A stretch of DNA of 64,000 nt from Aquipseudomonas ullengensis (GCF_014174475.1 NZ_JACJUD010000001.1:496001-560000); one strand, 5' to 3'. Shown: positions 1-12,274, numbered from the stretch's first letter. The notes: generated by a model from the letters alone, not told the origin. Made by a program: numbers and translations.

Positions 1-352
1 AAGCCTGCGGGCTTTCCGCGTCGACTTCGATGTCGAACACGTCGACACCGGCGAAGCGCTTGAACAGCACGCCCTTGCCTTCCATGACTGGCTTGGATGC
101 CAGCGGGCCGAGGTTACCCAGGCCGAGGATCGCGGTGCCGTCGGAAATCACTGCAACCAGGTTGCCCTTGCCGGTGTAGCGGTAGGCCAGCTCGGCATCG
201 CGGGCAATTTCACGCACTGGCTCGGCCACACCCGGGCTGTACGCCAGGGACAGGTCGCGCGCGGTGGCGGTTGGCTTGGTCAGCTCGACGCTCAATTTGC
301 CCGGACGGGGATGAGCGTGGTACTCGAGAGCGGCTGTTTTCAGATCAGACAT
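1..352 (-). CDS. maeB: NADP-dependent malic enzyme, N-terminal part (runs off the window)
   Basis: Malic enzyme decarboxylates malate to pyruvate in the cytoplasm, supplying NADPH and pyruvate. Only the first 117 residues are inside the window; the gene continues past base 1. The start ATG is at 352-350 and the protein begins [20 protein letters not shown]. Family motifs visible are AYSPGVAEP (residues 37-45), YTGKGN (59-64) and [13 protein letters not shown] (70-82), followed by the [15 protein letters not shown] stretch typical of bacterial malic enzymes. The following intergenic 353-446 shows no gene. Whether a C-terminal phosphotransacetylase-like domain is present, as in E. coli MaeB, cannot be judged here. 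Confidence 0.9.
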   Translation of the reverse strand, partial: MSDLKTAALEYHAHPRPGKLSVELTKPTATARDLSLAYSPGVAEPVREIARDAELAYRYTGKGNLVAVISDGTAILGLGNLGPLASKPVMEGKGVLFKRFAGVDVFDIEVDAESPQA

Positions 353-446
353 GTTGGCTATTTCCGCTTTTGCTGTGAAACGCAGGCGAGCGAGCATACG
401 CAAGAAGGCACCGCCCCACAAGCCGGCCTGCGGGGGCTGCGGCCGC

Positions 447-1886
447 CTACCGCACCGTTTTCAGCCAGTCGCCAGGGCGCGCCTGGCCATCCGGATAGAG
501 GCCATTGAGCAGACGCAAGCGCACCAGCTGATCGTCCTCGCCATTCATCTGCGCGCTCAACGTCTGCAGGCTCTCCCCGGCTTTCAGCTGCACCAGGTGC
601 AGGCGCCGTGGCTCGCCCAGTTGCTTCTCGGCAGCCTGCAAGGGACGAAAGCTGCGAACCACCTCCATGAAGCGCTCGTCCTGACTCTCCAGCGAGGCAT
701 GCCCTTTGACCCCGGCGACGAACAGGAAGGCCTGGCGGTCGCGAACGATCACCGCCACCCGCTTGGCCGCCGAACCCGGCACCACCGCGCTGGCAACATC
801 CAGATCGGCCTGACGGAAGCTGTCCTGCTGCACCAGCTGCTGACGACCGGCACGCTGACGCAGGTACTGCTCGGCGCTCATCGCCTGCGCCAGGGTTTGC
901 ATGCTCATGACCAGCACGGCCTGCTGGTCGGCACTGTGGACAACCAGTGCATCGGGCCGATTGATCAGCCCCCAGCCCGCCGGCAGCGCCAGGGTGAAGT
1001 CCAGCCCGACATGGTAGAAGCGCTGGCCGCGACGCACGCCGGCATCCGCCGAGTCACCAAAAGGCAGGCCTTCGAGGTGCTGCAGATAGGTATCGCGCCC
1101 GACTTCACCCTGCCCTGGCGACAGCGAGCCCGCCGCGGTCACGACCTGATGCAGGCGCGTGTCATTGTCCGGATGGGTGTCGAACAGGCCGTGGTAGCCG
1201 CTTGCCGGCGCGTCCTCGCCCTTGGCCCCAGCCTGATCGCGGGCGAAGTCTTCCTGGCTCTTGAGCACCTTGACCACCTCGATCATCGCCTGCGGATCAT
1301 AGCCGCTGCGCGCCAGGTACTGGGCGCCGAGGCCATCCGCCTCCAGCTCCATGTCACGGCCATAACCGCGCACGAAAGCATTACCCATGGCGCTGGTCAG
1401 GTCGCCGGCGGCGCCCACCCCGGTACCGATTGCCAGGGCCTGACCGAGCAGGCCCCAGGCCGTCGACTGGCTCTGCTGGCGCACACTGTGGCGCGCCGTA
1501 ACGTGGCCCACCTCATGCCCCAGCACGGCCGCCAGCTCGGCCTCGGAGCTGAGATAGGCCATCAAGCCGCGATGGATATAGATGTGCCCGCCGGGCAGCG
1601 CGAAGGCGTTGATGTCCGGCGAGTCGATCACCGTGAAGCTGTACGCCAGATTGCCGCGATGGGAGTTGCGCGCGACCCGCTGGCCAACCTGCTGCACGTA
1701 GGCCTGCAGCTTCTCGTCGGCATAGCGCGAGTATTGCTGGAGGATTTCCTGACTGGCGCGCTGCCCCAGGGCGATTTCCTCGCGTTCGCTCATCATCACG
1801 AAATCGTTGTTGCCGGTCACCGGATTGACCGCACAGCCAACCAGCTGGGCGAGCAGCACCAGCAGCAACGTCATACGCACCATCAT
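447..1886 (-). CDS. M48 family metalloprotease, outer-membrane/periplasmic lipoprotein
   Basis: A 479-residue zinc peptidase. The N-terminus is a lipoprotein signal with lipobox LVGC (Cys18). The zinc motif HEVGH is at about residues 124-128, preceded by the conserved [16 protein letters not shown] segment, and the third ligand is the Glu in LEAD near 182. This is the architecture of the BepA/YfgC quality-control proteases, but the C-terminal part here is not an obvious TPR array; it ends with a LysM-like stretch (about 425-479, containing AGESLQTL and PGDWLK). It overlaps the upstream nuclease gene by 4 nt (ATGA), so the two are translationally coupled. The exact substrate is unknown. Confidence 0.88.
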   Translation of the reverse strand: MMVRMTLLLVLLAQLVGCAVNPVTGNNDFVMMSEREEIALGQRASQEILQQYSRYADEKLQAYVQQVGQRVARNSHRGNLAYSFTVIDSPDINAFALPGGHIYIHRGLMAYLSSEAELAAVLGHEVGHVTARHSVRQQSQSTAWGLLGQALAIGTGVGAAGDLTSAMGNAFVRGYGRDMELEADGLGAQYLARSGYDPQAMIEVVKVLKSQEDFARDQAGAKGEDAPASGYHGLFDTHPDNDTRLHQVVTAAGSLSPGQGEVGRDTYLQHLEGLPFGDSADAGVRRGQRFYHVGLDFTLALPAGWGLINRPDALVVHSADQQAVLVMSMQTLAQAMSAEQYLRQRAGRQQLVQQDSFRQADLDVASAVVPGSAAKRVAVIVRDRQAFLFVAGVKGHASLESQDERFMEVVRSFRPLQAAEKQLGEPRRLHLVQLKAGESLQTLSAQMNGEDDQLVRLRLLNGLYPDGQARPGDWLKTVR

Positions 1887-2680
1887 GGCAGCACCTCGAT
1901 CATGGCTGGATGGGTCAGCGCTAGCATCCAGCGCGCCTGTTTGGCATTGCCACCGCCGCGCTTGGCGCGGTCGATCACCCAGCCACGCGCCTCGACCCGG
2001 CGCCCGGCCAGCGCTTGTATGTCCGGCAGATCGAAACGCGCCTGCAGCGCCGGCTCGATCCGTAGCACCAGGCCGCCTTGCAGCTCCAACCAGACACCGC
2101 CGCGATTGCGCTGCACCCGCTCGACGCGGCCATGCACCAGGGCGAAACCGGACTGACGCAAATCCGCCGGCGCCAACGGCACCGCACGCGCCCAGAGCCC
2201 GGCACGCTGTTCACGCGCAGCGGCCTCGGCCGCCTGCTGACAGGCGACCAGTTCGTCCGCCTCGAAAGCCACCTGGTAGCCCAGGCCCTCGGCCAGCAGT
2301 TGCGCCTCCAGGTTACGCCCACGCGCATCGTAGAGATGCGCCAGGGTGCGGCCGTAGTGATCCTTGCTACGCGCGCCCAGGCGCATGCCGACTCGCCCGT
2401 CATTGGCCGCGACCAGCGCCTGCAAGCGCTTGCGCGCCGCCTCGGCGAAGGGTTCGACGGGGCGTCCGTGATGGGCCGTCTCCGGCGCATTGATACCGAT
2501 CAGGCGCACGCTGCGGCCGTCGACCAGGCGCAGGGTGTCGCCGTCGACCGTGCGCTCGACGCGCACCTGCGGCAACGGATCGGCCAGCGGGCAGAAGGCC
2601 TGCGCGGATAAAAGCCAAAACGCGGAAACGAAAAAGGCGCCCACTGGGGACGCCTTTTTCAACAACGCGGAAAAGCCCAT
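1883..2680 (-). CDS. Secreted thermonuclease-family (SNase-like) nuclease
   Basis: A 265-residue protein with an N-terminal signal peptide ending near SAQAFC, then a staphylococcal-nuclease fold. Motifs visible are VDGDTLRL (about 45-52), the catalytic-type RLIGINAPE (Arg59 and Glu67, equivalent to SNase Arg35 and Glu43), and DHYGRTLAHLY carrying the second catalytic Arg. Predicted role is calcium-dependent cleavage of nucleic acid in the periplasm or outside the cell. The ATG at 2680 was chosen because the signal peptide needs it. Codons for residues about 8-17 (KKASPVGAFF) are at the same time the terminator hairpin of rpmE upstream. The 3' end overlaps the M48 protease gene by 4 nt. Confidence 0.82.
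   Translation of the reverse strand: MGFSALLKKASPVGAFFVSAFWLLSAQAFCPLADPLPQVRVERTVDGDTLRLVDGRSVRLIGINAPETAHHGRPVEPFAEAARKRLQALVAANDGRVGMRLGARSKDHYGRTLAHLYDARGRNLEAQLLAEGLGYQVAFEADELVACQQAAEAAAREQRAGLWARAVPLAPADLRQSGFALVHGRVERVQRNRGGVWLELQGGLVLRIEPALQARFDLPDIQALAGRRVEARGWVIDRAKRGGGNAKQARWMLALTHPAMIEVLP
2631..2659 (-). terminator. Rho-independent terminator of rpmE, inside the nuclease reading frame
   Basis: Read on the minus strand, AAAAAGGCG pairs with CGCCTTTTT around a GC-rich loop, giving a stem with a U-run just after the rpmE stop. It lies within the first codons of the nuclease gene, so transcription of the nuclease from the rpmE promoter would have to read through it. Confidence 0.75.
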
Positions 2681-2706
2681 AAGGTTTCCCGTGGTAGCTC
2701 GGACGC

Positions 2707-2919
2707 TTACTTGGCGCCGAACATGCCGAAACGCTGCTTGAAACGGTCAACACGGCCGCCGGTATCCAGCATTTTCTGCTTGCCGGTGTAGAACGGGTGG
2801 CACTCGGAGCAAACGTCCAGGCTCATCGGCTTGCACAGAGTCGAACGGGTTTTGATCACGTTGCCACAGCTGCAGGTTGCAACCATTTCTTCGTACTGCG
2901 GATGGATATCGGCTTTCAT
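2707..2919 (-). CDS. rpmE: 50S ribosomal protein L31, zinc-binding (C+) form
   Basis: A 70-residue protein beginning [20 protein letters not shown]. Cysteines at about 16, 18, 37 and 40 (CSC and CSEC patterns) form the zinc-binding ribbon that distinguishes the C+ L31 from the zinc-independent paralogue made under zinc starvation. L31 is at the 50S/30S bridge of the ribosome. It is divergent from priA, the same neighbourhood as in E. coli. The 160-bp divergent region 2920-3081 must contain both promoters; no operator was recognised there. Confidence 0.97.
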   Translation of the reverse strand: MKADIHPQYEEMVATCSCGNVIKTRSTLCKPMSLDVCSECHPFYTGKQKMLDTGGRVDRFKQRFGMFGAK

Positions 2920-3081
2920 CGTATTTTCCTCGGTTTAAGTGTGCCGCCACTTGGCTTGCTGCCAAGTACCGCACGGAAATAGGCCGCGGATCATACCAGA
3001 GCACGGCAACTGCGCAAGCCACCGACAAATCTCGGCGACGTGCGGCCGTGTTAGCATCGCCGCACTGATCTGGAGCCCCCT

Positions 3082-5301
<2,220 letters not shown>

Positions 5302-5310
5302 CCGCTCTCT

Positions 5311-5374
5311 GTAGGAGCGAGCTTGCTCGCGATGCTTTTGCGCAGGCATTGATCGCGAGCAAGCTCGCTCCTAC
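5311..5374. repeat. REP-type palindromic element (GTAGGAGCGAGC family)
   Basis: Two inverted copies of GTAGGAGCGAGCTTGCTCGC flank a short centre between priA and argS. The outer arms pair almost perfectly, and each arm is itself a small hairpin (GAGCGAGC/GCTCGC). Related copies are at 28047-28111, 50110-50188 and 52887-52961. This is a typical pseudomonad REP pair. Confidence 0.85.
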
Positions 5375-5466
5375 AAAGAGATTTAGGCGGCCCTGCGGGT
5401 TGCCGCACTCTCCTGCCACGCCGATAATGCCCAGTTTTCGACCCGCCACGGCCGACCGAGCAGACC

Positions 5467-7206
5467 ATGAAAGACACCATTCGCCACCTGATTGAGCAAG
5501 CCCTGACCCGCCTCACCGCCGAGGGCGTACTGCCCGAAGGCCTGACGCCGGCGATTCAGGTGGAGAACACCAAGGACAAGAGCAACGGCGACTTCGCCAG
5601 CAACATTGCCTTGATGCTGGCCAAGCCCGCCGCCATGAAGCCGCGCGACCTGGCCGAGAAGCTGGTCGCCGCCCTGCCCGCCGATGACGGCATCAGCAAG
5701 GTCGAGATCGCCGGCCCCGGCTTCCTCAACTTCTTCCAGAACAGCGACGCCCTGGCCCAGCGCCTGGAAGCCGCCCTGGCCGACGCCCAGCTCGGCGTGC
5801 GCAAGGCCGGCTCGGCACAGCGCGTGGTGGTCGACCTGTCGGCGCCCAACCTGGCCAAGGAAATGCACGTCGGCCACCTGCGCTCGACCATCATCGGCGA
5901 CGGCGTGGCGCGCGTGCTGGAGTTCCTCGGCGACGAGGTGATCCGGCAGAACCACGTCGGCGACTGGGGCACCCAGTTCGGCATGTTGCTGGCGTATATG
6001 CAGGAAAACCCGGCCGCCGCCGAGAGCGAGCTTTCCGACCTGGAAAACTTCTACCGCGCGGCGAAGAAACGCTTCGACGAGTCGCCGGAATTCGCCGACC
6101 GCGCCCGCGAGCTGGTGGTGCAGCTGCAGGCCGGCGACGCCGAGTGCCTGCGCCTGTGGCACCGCTTCAACGATATTTCCCTGAGCCACTGCCAGGCGCT
6201 GTACGACCGCCTCGGCGTCAAGCTGAGCATGGCCGACGTGAAGGGCGAGAGCGCCTACAACGACGACCTGGCCAATGTGGTCGCCGACCTCAAGGCCAAG
6301 GGCCTGCTCAGCGAAAGCGAAGGCGCCCAGTGCGTGTTCATGGACGAGTTCAAGAATGCCGAAGGCAACCCGCTGCCGCTGATCGTGCAGAAGGCCGGCG
6401 GCGGCTACCTGTACGCCACCACCGACCTGGCCGCCACCCGCTACCGCGCCAACGTATTGAAGGCCGACCGCGCGCTGTACTTCGTCGACCAGCGCCAGGC
6501 CCTGCACTTCCAGATGGTCTTCGCCGCCGCGCGCCTGGCCGGCTTCGTCCCGGCCAGCATGCAGCTCGAACACATGGGCTTCGGCACCATGAACGGCGCC
6601 GACGGCCGCCCGTTCAAGACCCGCGATGGCGGCACGGTGAAACTGGTCGACCTGCTCAATGAGGCCGAAGAGCGCGCCTACAGCCTGGTCAAAAGCAAGA
6701 ACCCCGACCTCGACGACGCCGAGCTGCGCCAGATCGCCCGCGCGGTAGGCATCGGTGCGGTGAAGTACGCCGACCTGTCCAAGCACCGCGCCAGCGACTA
6801 CAGCTTCAACTTCGAGCTGATGCTGAGCTTCGAGGGCAACACCGCGCCCTACCTGCTGTACGCCTACACCCGCGTGGCCAGCGTATTCCGCAAGCTGGGC
6901 AAGGGCATCGAGGAAATCGGCGGGCAGATCAGCCTGGACGCCGAGCAGGAGCATGCCCTGGCCGGCAAGCTGGCGCAGTTCGGCGAGCTGCTCAACAACG
7001 TCGCCGACAAAGGCACGCCGCACCTGCTGTGCGCCTACCTGTATGACCTGGCCGGGCTGTTCTCCAGCTTCTACGAGAACTGCCCGATCCTCTCCGCCGA
7101 AGACGAAGCCGTGCGCAATAGCCGCCTGCGCCTGGCGGCGCTGACCGGCCGCACCCTCAAACAAGGCCTGCAACTGCTCGGCCTGGATACCCTGGAGCGC
7201 ATGTAA
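5467..7206 (+). CDS. argS: Arginyl-tRNA synthetase
   Basis: A 579-residue class I aminoacyl-tRNA synthetase that charges tRNA-Arg. The start is ATG at 5467 ([16 protein letters not shown]). The ATP-binding HIGH motif appears as HVGH (about 134-137) within [17 protein letters not shown]. The ArgS-specific [13 protein letters not shown] segment replaces a canonical KMSKS. The C-terminal DALR anticodon-binding domain ends in [12 protein letters not shown]. The stop at 7204-7206 directly abuts the GTG of the next gene, indicating an operon with ftsN. Confidence 0.98.
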   Translation: MKDTIRHLIEQALTRLTAEGVLPEGLTPAIQVENTKDKSNGDFASNIALMLAKPAAMKPRDLAEKLVAALPADDGISKVEIAGPGFLNFFQNSDALAQRLEAALADAQLGVRKAGSAQRVVVDLSAPNLAKEMHVGHLRSTIIGDGVARVLEFLGDEVIRQNHVGDWGTQFGMLLAYMQENPAAAESELSDLENFYRAAKKRFDESPEFADRARELVVQLQAGDAECLRLWHRFNDISLSHCQALYDRLGVKLSMADVKGESAYNDDLANVVADLKAKGLLSESEGAQCVFMDEFKNAEGNPLPLIVQKAGGGYLYATTDLAATRYRANVLKADRALYFVDQRQALHFQMVFAAARLAGFVPASMQLEHMGFGTMNGADGRPFKTRDGGTVKLVDLLNEAEERAYSLVKSKNPDLDDAELRQIARAVGIGAVKYADLSKHRASDYSFNFELMLSFEGNTAPYLLYAYTRVASVFRKLGKGIEEIGGQISLDAEQEHALAGKLAQFGELLNNVADKGTPHLLCAYLYDLAGLFSSFYENCPILSAEDEAVRNSRLRLAALTGRTLKQGLQLLGLDTLERM

Positions 7207-7896
7207 GTGGCGGCGAAGAAAAAACCGGCACCCAAGCGCGGCGCCAGCCGCTACCAGGCACCCCCGAAAAAACCGGTACCCGGCTGGGTATGGCTGGCCT
7301 GTGGCCTGGTGATTGGCGGCTTCATGGTGTTCCTGTTCAGCCTCGAACCCGGCCGCGGCGACGTCAAACGCGCCAAGCCGGATGAACAGGCGCGCGCCAG
7401 CAGCAAGACCGTCGAGCAGAAGAAGACCCCGGCGACCCAGGAACCGGTCAAGCCCAAGTACGACTTCTACACCCTGCTGCCGGAATCCGAGGTCATCGTG
7501 CCGCCGGACGCCATGCAGCAGGAAACCCCACCTACGCCGCCGACCACCCCGGTGACCCCGGAGGAAGCCGCGAAGATCGACGCCGCCCGTGCCGAAGCCC
7601 TGCTCAACGGCCAGACCCCGCCACCGCCACCCACCGTGGCCATGGCGCCGGTCACCACCCAGTTCTTCCTCCAGGCCGGCTCCTTCCGCAAGCGCGAAGA
7701 CGCCGACAAGGTGCGCGCCCAGCTGATCCTGCTCGGCCAGAGCGTGCAGGTGGAGTCGGGCAAGGTGCGCGAAGAAACCTGGTTCCGCGTACTGGTCGGC
7801 CCCTACGCCAGCCGCGAAGCACTGGCCAGCGCGCAGAAACAGCTGGCTGCCAGCGGCTATAGCAACCTGTTGTTACAGCAGCGCCAAAGTCGCTGA
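7207..7896 (+). CDS. ftsN: SPOR-domain cell division protein, FtsN-like
   Basis: A 229-residue bitopic inner-membrane protein starting at GTG immediately after argS. It has a basic, proline-rich cytoplasmic N-terminus (KKKPAPKRGASR), one transmembrane helix (about 27-46), a Pro/Thr-rich periplasmic linker, and a C-terminal SPOR domain (about 150-225; FFLQAGSFRKREDADKVRAQ and VLVGPYASREAL) that binds denuded septal peptidoglycan. The position next to hslVU near priA and rpmE is the ftsN position in E. coli, which supports the assignment beyond the domain alone. A hairpin without a U-run at about 7907-7937 separates it from hslV. Confidence 0.85.
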   Translation: MAAKKKPAPKRGASRYQAPPKKPVPGWVWLACGLVIGGFMVFLFSLEPGRGDVKRAKPDEQARASSKTVEQKKTPATQEPVKPKYDFYTLLPESEVIVPPDAMQQETPPTPPTTPVTPEEAAKIDAARAEALLNGQTPPPPPTVAMAPVTTQFFLQAGSFRKREDADKVRAQLILLGQSVQVESGKVREETWFRVLVGPYASREALASAQKQLAASGYSNLLLQQRQSR

Positions 7897-7906
7897 ACCG
7901 CTAATT

Positions 7907-7937
7907 GGCCTCGTCCGGTTGAAAAGCCGGACGGGCC
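7907..7937 (+). terminator. Possible weak hairpin between ftsN and hslV
   Basis: CGTCCGG pairs with CCGGACG within a GGCC-flanked stem-loop, but no U-run follows. It could be an attenuator or mRNA-stability hairpin. Confidence 0.35.
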
Positions 7938-7991
7938 ACCCCACCTAAGTCTTCATCAGGGCAATTCGCCCATCGTGTGGAGACGCTCCCC

Positions 7992-8522
7992 TTGACCACC
8001 ATCGTTTCAGTTCGCCGCAACGGCAAAGTCGTCATGGGCGGCGACGGCCAGGTATCCCTGGGCAACACCGTGATGAAAGGCAACGCCAAGAAAGTCCGGC
8101 GCCTCTACCACGGCCAGGTACTCGCCGGTTTCGCCGGCGCCACCGCCGACGCCTTTACCCTGTTCGAGCGCTTCGAAGGCCAGCTGGAAAAACACCAGGG
8201 CCATCTGGTGCGCGCCGCCGTCGAACTAGCCAAAGACTGGCGTACCGACCGCTCGCTCAGCCGCCTGGAAGCCATGCTGGCGGTTGCGAACAAAGATGCC
8301 TCGCTGATCATTACCGGCAACGGTGACGTGGTCGAACCCGAGCAAGGCCTGATCGCCATGGGCTCCGGCGGCGGCTTCGCCCAGGCCGCGGCCATGGCCC
8401 TGCTGCAGAAAACCGACCTCAGCGCGCGTGAAATCACCGAGGCGGCATTGAACATTGCCGGCTCCATCTGTGTCTTCACTAACCAGAACCTAACTATTGA
8501 GGAAGAAGACTGCGCTGAATAA
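7992..8522 (+). CDS. hslV: ATP-dependent protease subunit HslV (ClpQ)
   Basis: A 176-residue N-terminal threonine peptidase that forms the double hexamer degraded into by HslU. The start is set at the rare TTG at 7992: the product then begins [20 protein letters not shown], so that removal of Met exposes the catalytic Thr. A longer GTG start at 7977 would bury this residue and is rejected. A GGAG Shine-Dalgarno at about 7979-7982 fits the TTG. Conserved [20 protein letters not shown] and GAGGG-type glycine segments are present. It is followed by hslU 27 nt downstream, forming a heat-shock-type operon; no sigma-32 promoter could be confidently read. Confidence 0.96.
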   Translation: MTTIVSVRRNGKVVMGGDGQVSLGNTVMKGNAKKVRRLYHGQVLAGFAGATADAFTLFERFEGQLEKHQGHLVRAAVELAKDWRTDRSLSRLEAMLAVANKDASLIITGNGDVVEPEQGLIAMGSGGGFAQAAAMALLQKTDLSAREITEAALNIAGSICVFTNQNLTIEEEDCAE

Positions 8523-8549
8523 GCGCGGCTTCCGTTGGAGCAAGCCTGC

Positions 8550-9890
<1,341 letters not shown>

Positions 9891-9897
9891 CCGGACT

Positions 9898-9926
9898 GGG
9901 TGGATAATGCCCGGCATTATCCACCC
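9898..9926. repeat. Perfect 13-bp inverted repeat after hslU
   Basis: The arms GGGTGGATAATGC and GCATTATCCACCC are perfectly complementary around a 3-nt CCG centre. There is no U-run. The sequence belongs to the same GGGTGGATNANGC family as the element at 40434-40504. It probably acts as an hslU mRNA 3' hairpin or is a mobile palindrome remnant. Confidence 0.75.
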
Positions 9927-9944
9927 GCCACCCGGAAGCTCCCC

Positions 9945-10316
9945 ATGCGCATGCCCACCGCCATCAAACTGCACAAGGCCTCGAAGCTCCTCGAGCTGGA
10001 GTACGACGGGCACAGCTACAGCCTCAGCGCCGAGTTCCTGCGGGTGCATTCACCCTCGGCCGAAGTGCAGGGCCACGGCAAACCTATCCTCCAGGTTGGC
10101 AAGCTCGGCGTGGGTTTGCAGGGCCTGGAACCGGCCGGCAACTATGCACTGAAATTGTGCTTCGACGACGGCCATGACAGCGGTTTGTTCACCTGGGATT
10201 ACCTCTATCAACTCGCCATCCGTCACGACGAACTGTGGACGGACTATCTGGCGCAGCTGGCGGCCGCCGGCAAATCCCGCGACCCGAACGAATCTGTGAT
10301 CAAGCTACTGCTCTAG
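9945..10316 (+). CDS. DUF971 / gamma-butyrobetaine-hydroxylase-like N-terminal domain protein
   Basis: A 123-residue protein (MRMPTAIKLHKASKLLELEY). The LEYDGHSYSLSAEFLRVHSPSAEV start and the FDDGHDSGLFTWDYLYQL core are the small DUF971 fold, which occurs alone in many proteobacteria and as the N-terminal domain of gamma-butyrobetaine hydroxylases. DUF971 proteins have been linked to iron-sulfur biology, but no metal-binding cysteines are evident here. It lies between hslU and phaC1 as in other pseudomonads. The role is not known. Confidence 0.8.
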   Translation: MRMPTAIKLHKASKLLELEYDGHSYSLSAEFLRVHSPSAEVQGHGKPILQVGKLGVGLQGLEPAGNYALKLCFDDGHDSGLFTWDYLYQLAIRHDELWTDYLAQLAAAGKSRDPNESVIKLLL

Positions 10317-10402
10317 CCCGCCCCTCCCGCAATATTTTCGTCACGCTTAGGGCGCACTTTCTAATCGCCCTCGGCATACTGCCGCGCGCCGTGCCATAGG
10401 GA

Positions 10403-10420
10403 TTTGCGCGCTTGCGCAAA
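10403..10420. promoter_or_regulatory. TTTGCGC/GCGCAAA palindrome in the phaC1 upstream region
   Basis: Perfect 7-bp arms with a 4-nt centre lie about 30 bp upstream of a possible sigma-54 promoter. It could be an activator or repressor site; no known regulator consensus was matched. Confidence 0.35.
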
Positions 10421-10445
10421 CGGGCAAACTCGGGTAACCAAGGAA

Positions 10446-10462
10446 CTGGCAGGTTCCATGCA
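10446..10462 (+). promoter_or_regulatory. Possible sigma-54 (-24/-12) promoter of phaC1
   Basis: CTGGCAGGTTCCATGCA has GG and GC separated by exactly 10 bp and agrees with the YTGGCACGNNNNTTGCW consensus except at two positions. It lies about 130 bp before phaC1. A sigma-54-type promoter upstream of phaC1 has been reported in P. aeruginosa, so the position is reasonable. The near-palindromic pair CTCGGGTAACC (10429-10439) and GGTAACCCGAG (10509-10519) flanks it. Confidence 0.45.
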
Positions 10463-10594
10463 TTTGCCTACTGCGAATGCGAAGAAGCGCGGAGCTTAAT
10501 CCGCACCCGGTAACCCGAGCAGTACCAGCCCTTCGCCCTGTGTCAGCACACAGCAACATGCCGGTATTCGTCTCAGGACAATGGAGCGTCGTAG

Positions 10595-12274
10595 ATGACC
10601 CAAAAGAATAATGAAGACCTGCAACGGCAGGCGTCGGAAAGCACACTGGGATTGAACCCGGTGATAGGCATACGCGGTAAAGATCTGCTTACTTCTGCCC
10701 GTATGGTCCTCGCCCAGGCCATCAAACAACCCTTCCATAGCGCCAAGCACATCACTCACTTCGCTTTCGAACTGAAGAACGTGCTGCTCGGCCAATCCGA
10801 ACTCACGCCCGAAGAAGGCGACCGCCGCTTCGCCGATCCGGCCTGGAGCCAGAATCCGCTGTACCGCCGCTACCTGCAGACCTACCTGGTGTGGCGCAAG
10901 GAACTGCACGACTGGATCGAGGACAGCAGCCTCTCCGAACAGGACACCAGCCGCGGCCACTTCGTCATCAACCTGATGACCGAGGCCATGGCGCCGACCA
11001 ACAGCATGGCCAACCCGGCTGCGGTCAAACGCTTCTTCGAAACCGGCGGCAAGAGCCTGCTCGACGGCCTCTCCCACCTGGCCAAGGACATCGTGCACAA
11101 CGGTGGCATGCCCAGCCAGGTCAACATGGACGCCTTCGAGGTCGGCAAAAACCTCGCCACCAGCGACGGCGCCGTGGTATTCCGCAACGACCTGCTGGAA
11201 CTGATCCAGTACAAGCCGATCACCGAGCAGGTGCAGGAACGTCCGCTGCTGGTGGTGCCGCCGCAGATCAACAAGTTCTATGTATTCGACCTGTCGCAGG
11301 AAAAGAGCGTGGCGCGCTTCCTCCTGCGCAACGGCATCCAGACCTTCGTGGTCAGCTGGCGCAACCCGACCAAGGCGCAGCGCGAGTGGGGCCTGTCGAC
11401 CTACATCGAGGCGCTCAAGGAAGCCATCGAGGTGATCCTGGCGATCACCGGCAGCAAAGACATCAACATGCTCGGCGCCTGCTCCGGCGGCCTGACCACC
11501 GCTTCCCTGCTCGGCCACTACGCCGCCATCGGCGAGCAGAAGGTCAACGCCCTGACCCTGCTGGTCAGCGTGCTGGACACCAAGCTCGACACCCAGGTCG
11601 CCCTGTTCGCCGACGAGAAGACCCTGGAGGCCGCCAAGCGCCGCTCCTACCAGTCCGGTGTCCTGGAAGGCAGCGACATGGCGAAGGTCTTCGCCTGGAT
11701 GCGCCCCAACGACCTGATCTGGAACTACTGGGTCAACAATTACCTGCTGGGCAACGAGCCGCCGGTGTTCGACATCCTCTACTGGAACAACGACACCACG
11801 CGCCTGCCGGCCGCCCTGCACGGCGAATTCATCGAGATGTTCAAGACCAACCCGCTGACCCGCGCCGGCGCGCTGGAAGTCTGCGGCACGCCGATCGACC
11901 TCAAGCAGGTGACCAGCGACATCTACTGCCTGGCCGGCACCAACGACCACATCACGCCGTGGGGCTCGTGCTACAAGTCGGCCCACCTGTTCGGCGGCAA
12001 GGTCGAGTTCGTGCTGTCCAACAGCGGGCATATCCAGAGCATTCTCAACCCGCCGGGCAACCCCAAGGCGCGCTACATGACCAACACCGACATGCCGTAT
12101 GACCCACGCGCCTGGCAATCCAGCGCGACCAAGCATGCGGACTCCTGGTGGCTGCACTGGCAGACCTGGCTGGCCGATCGCTCGGGCAAGCTGAAAAAGG
12201 CACCAGCCGCCCTCGGCAACAAGACCTACCAGGCAGGCGAGGCGTCCCCCGGCACTTACGTGCACGAACGCTAG
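10595..12274 (+). CDS. phaC1: Class II poly(3-hydroxyalkanoate) synthase 1
   Basis: A 559-residue medium-chain-length PHA synthase polymerising (R)-3-hydroxyacyl-CoA on granule surfaces. The catalytic triad is visible: Cys296 in the lipase-like box GACSGG, Asp451 in GTNDHITPWGS, and His479 in SGHIQSI. Length matches class II enzymes, which need no PhaE/PhaR partner. It starts at ATG 10595 with GGAG 9-12 nt upstream. It heads phaC1-phaZ-phaC2-phaD. A catabolite-repression type motif overlaps the first codons. The 10317-10594 leader contains no gene but holds a candidate promoter and inverted repeats. Confidence 0.98.
   Translation: MTQKNNEDLQRQASESTLGLNPVIGIRGKDLLTSARMVLAQAIKQPFHSAKHITHFAFELKNVLLGQSELTPEEGDRRFADPAWSQNPLYRRYLQTYLVWRKELHDWIEDSSLSEQDTSRGHFVINLMTEAMAPTNSMANPAAVKRFFETGGKSLLDGLSHLAKDIVHNGGMPSQVNMDAFEVGKNLATSDGAVVFRNDLLELIQYKPITEQVQERPLLVVPPQINKFYVFDLSQEKSVARFLLRNGIQTFVVSWRNPTKAQREWGLSTYIEALKEAIEVILAITGSKDINMLGACSGGLTTASLLGHYAAIGEQKVNALTLLVSVLDTKLDTQVALFADEKTLEAAKRRSYQSGVLEGSDMAKVFAWMRPNDLIWNYWVNNYLLGNEPPVFDILYWNNDTTRLPAALHGEFIEMFKTNPLTRAGALEVCGTPIDLKQVTSDIYCLAGTNDHITPWGSCYKSAHLFGGKVEFVLSNSGHIQSILNPPGNPKARYMTNTDMPYDPRAWQSSATKHADSWWLHWQTWLADRSGKLKKAPAALGNKTYQAGEASPGTYVHER
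10604..10611 (+). promoter_or_regulatory. Candidate Crc/Hfq (CA) motif at the start of phaC1
   Basis: AAGAATAA matches the AANAANAA motif bound by Hfq-Crc in pseudomonad mRNAs and lies at codons 4-6 of phaC1, where binding would block translation initiation. Crc control of PHA synthesis through phaC1 is known in P. putida. Confidence 0.5.

Noticed and set aside
351-2156. 601-residue plus-strand open frame
   Set aside because: Antisense shadow of the M48 protease and nuclease genes; composition is low-complexity and no RBS or domain is present.
5311-5374. CRISPR or tandem repeat array
   Set aside because: The GTAGG palindromes are dispersed single or paired units, not regularly spaced repeats with unique spacers.
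7977-8522. Longer HslV starting at the GTG at 7977
   Set aside because: Would bury the catalytic N-terminal Thr and leaves no RBS.
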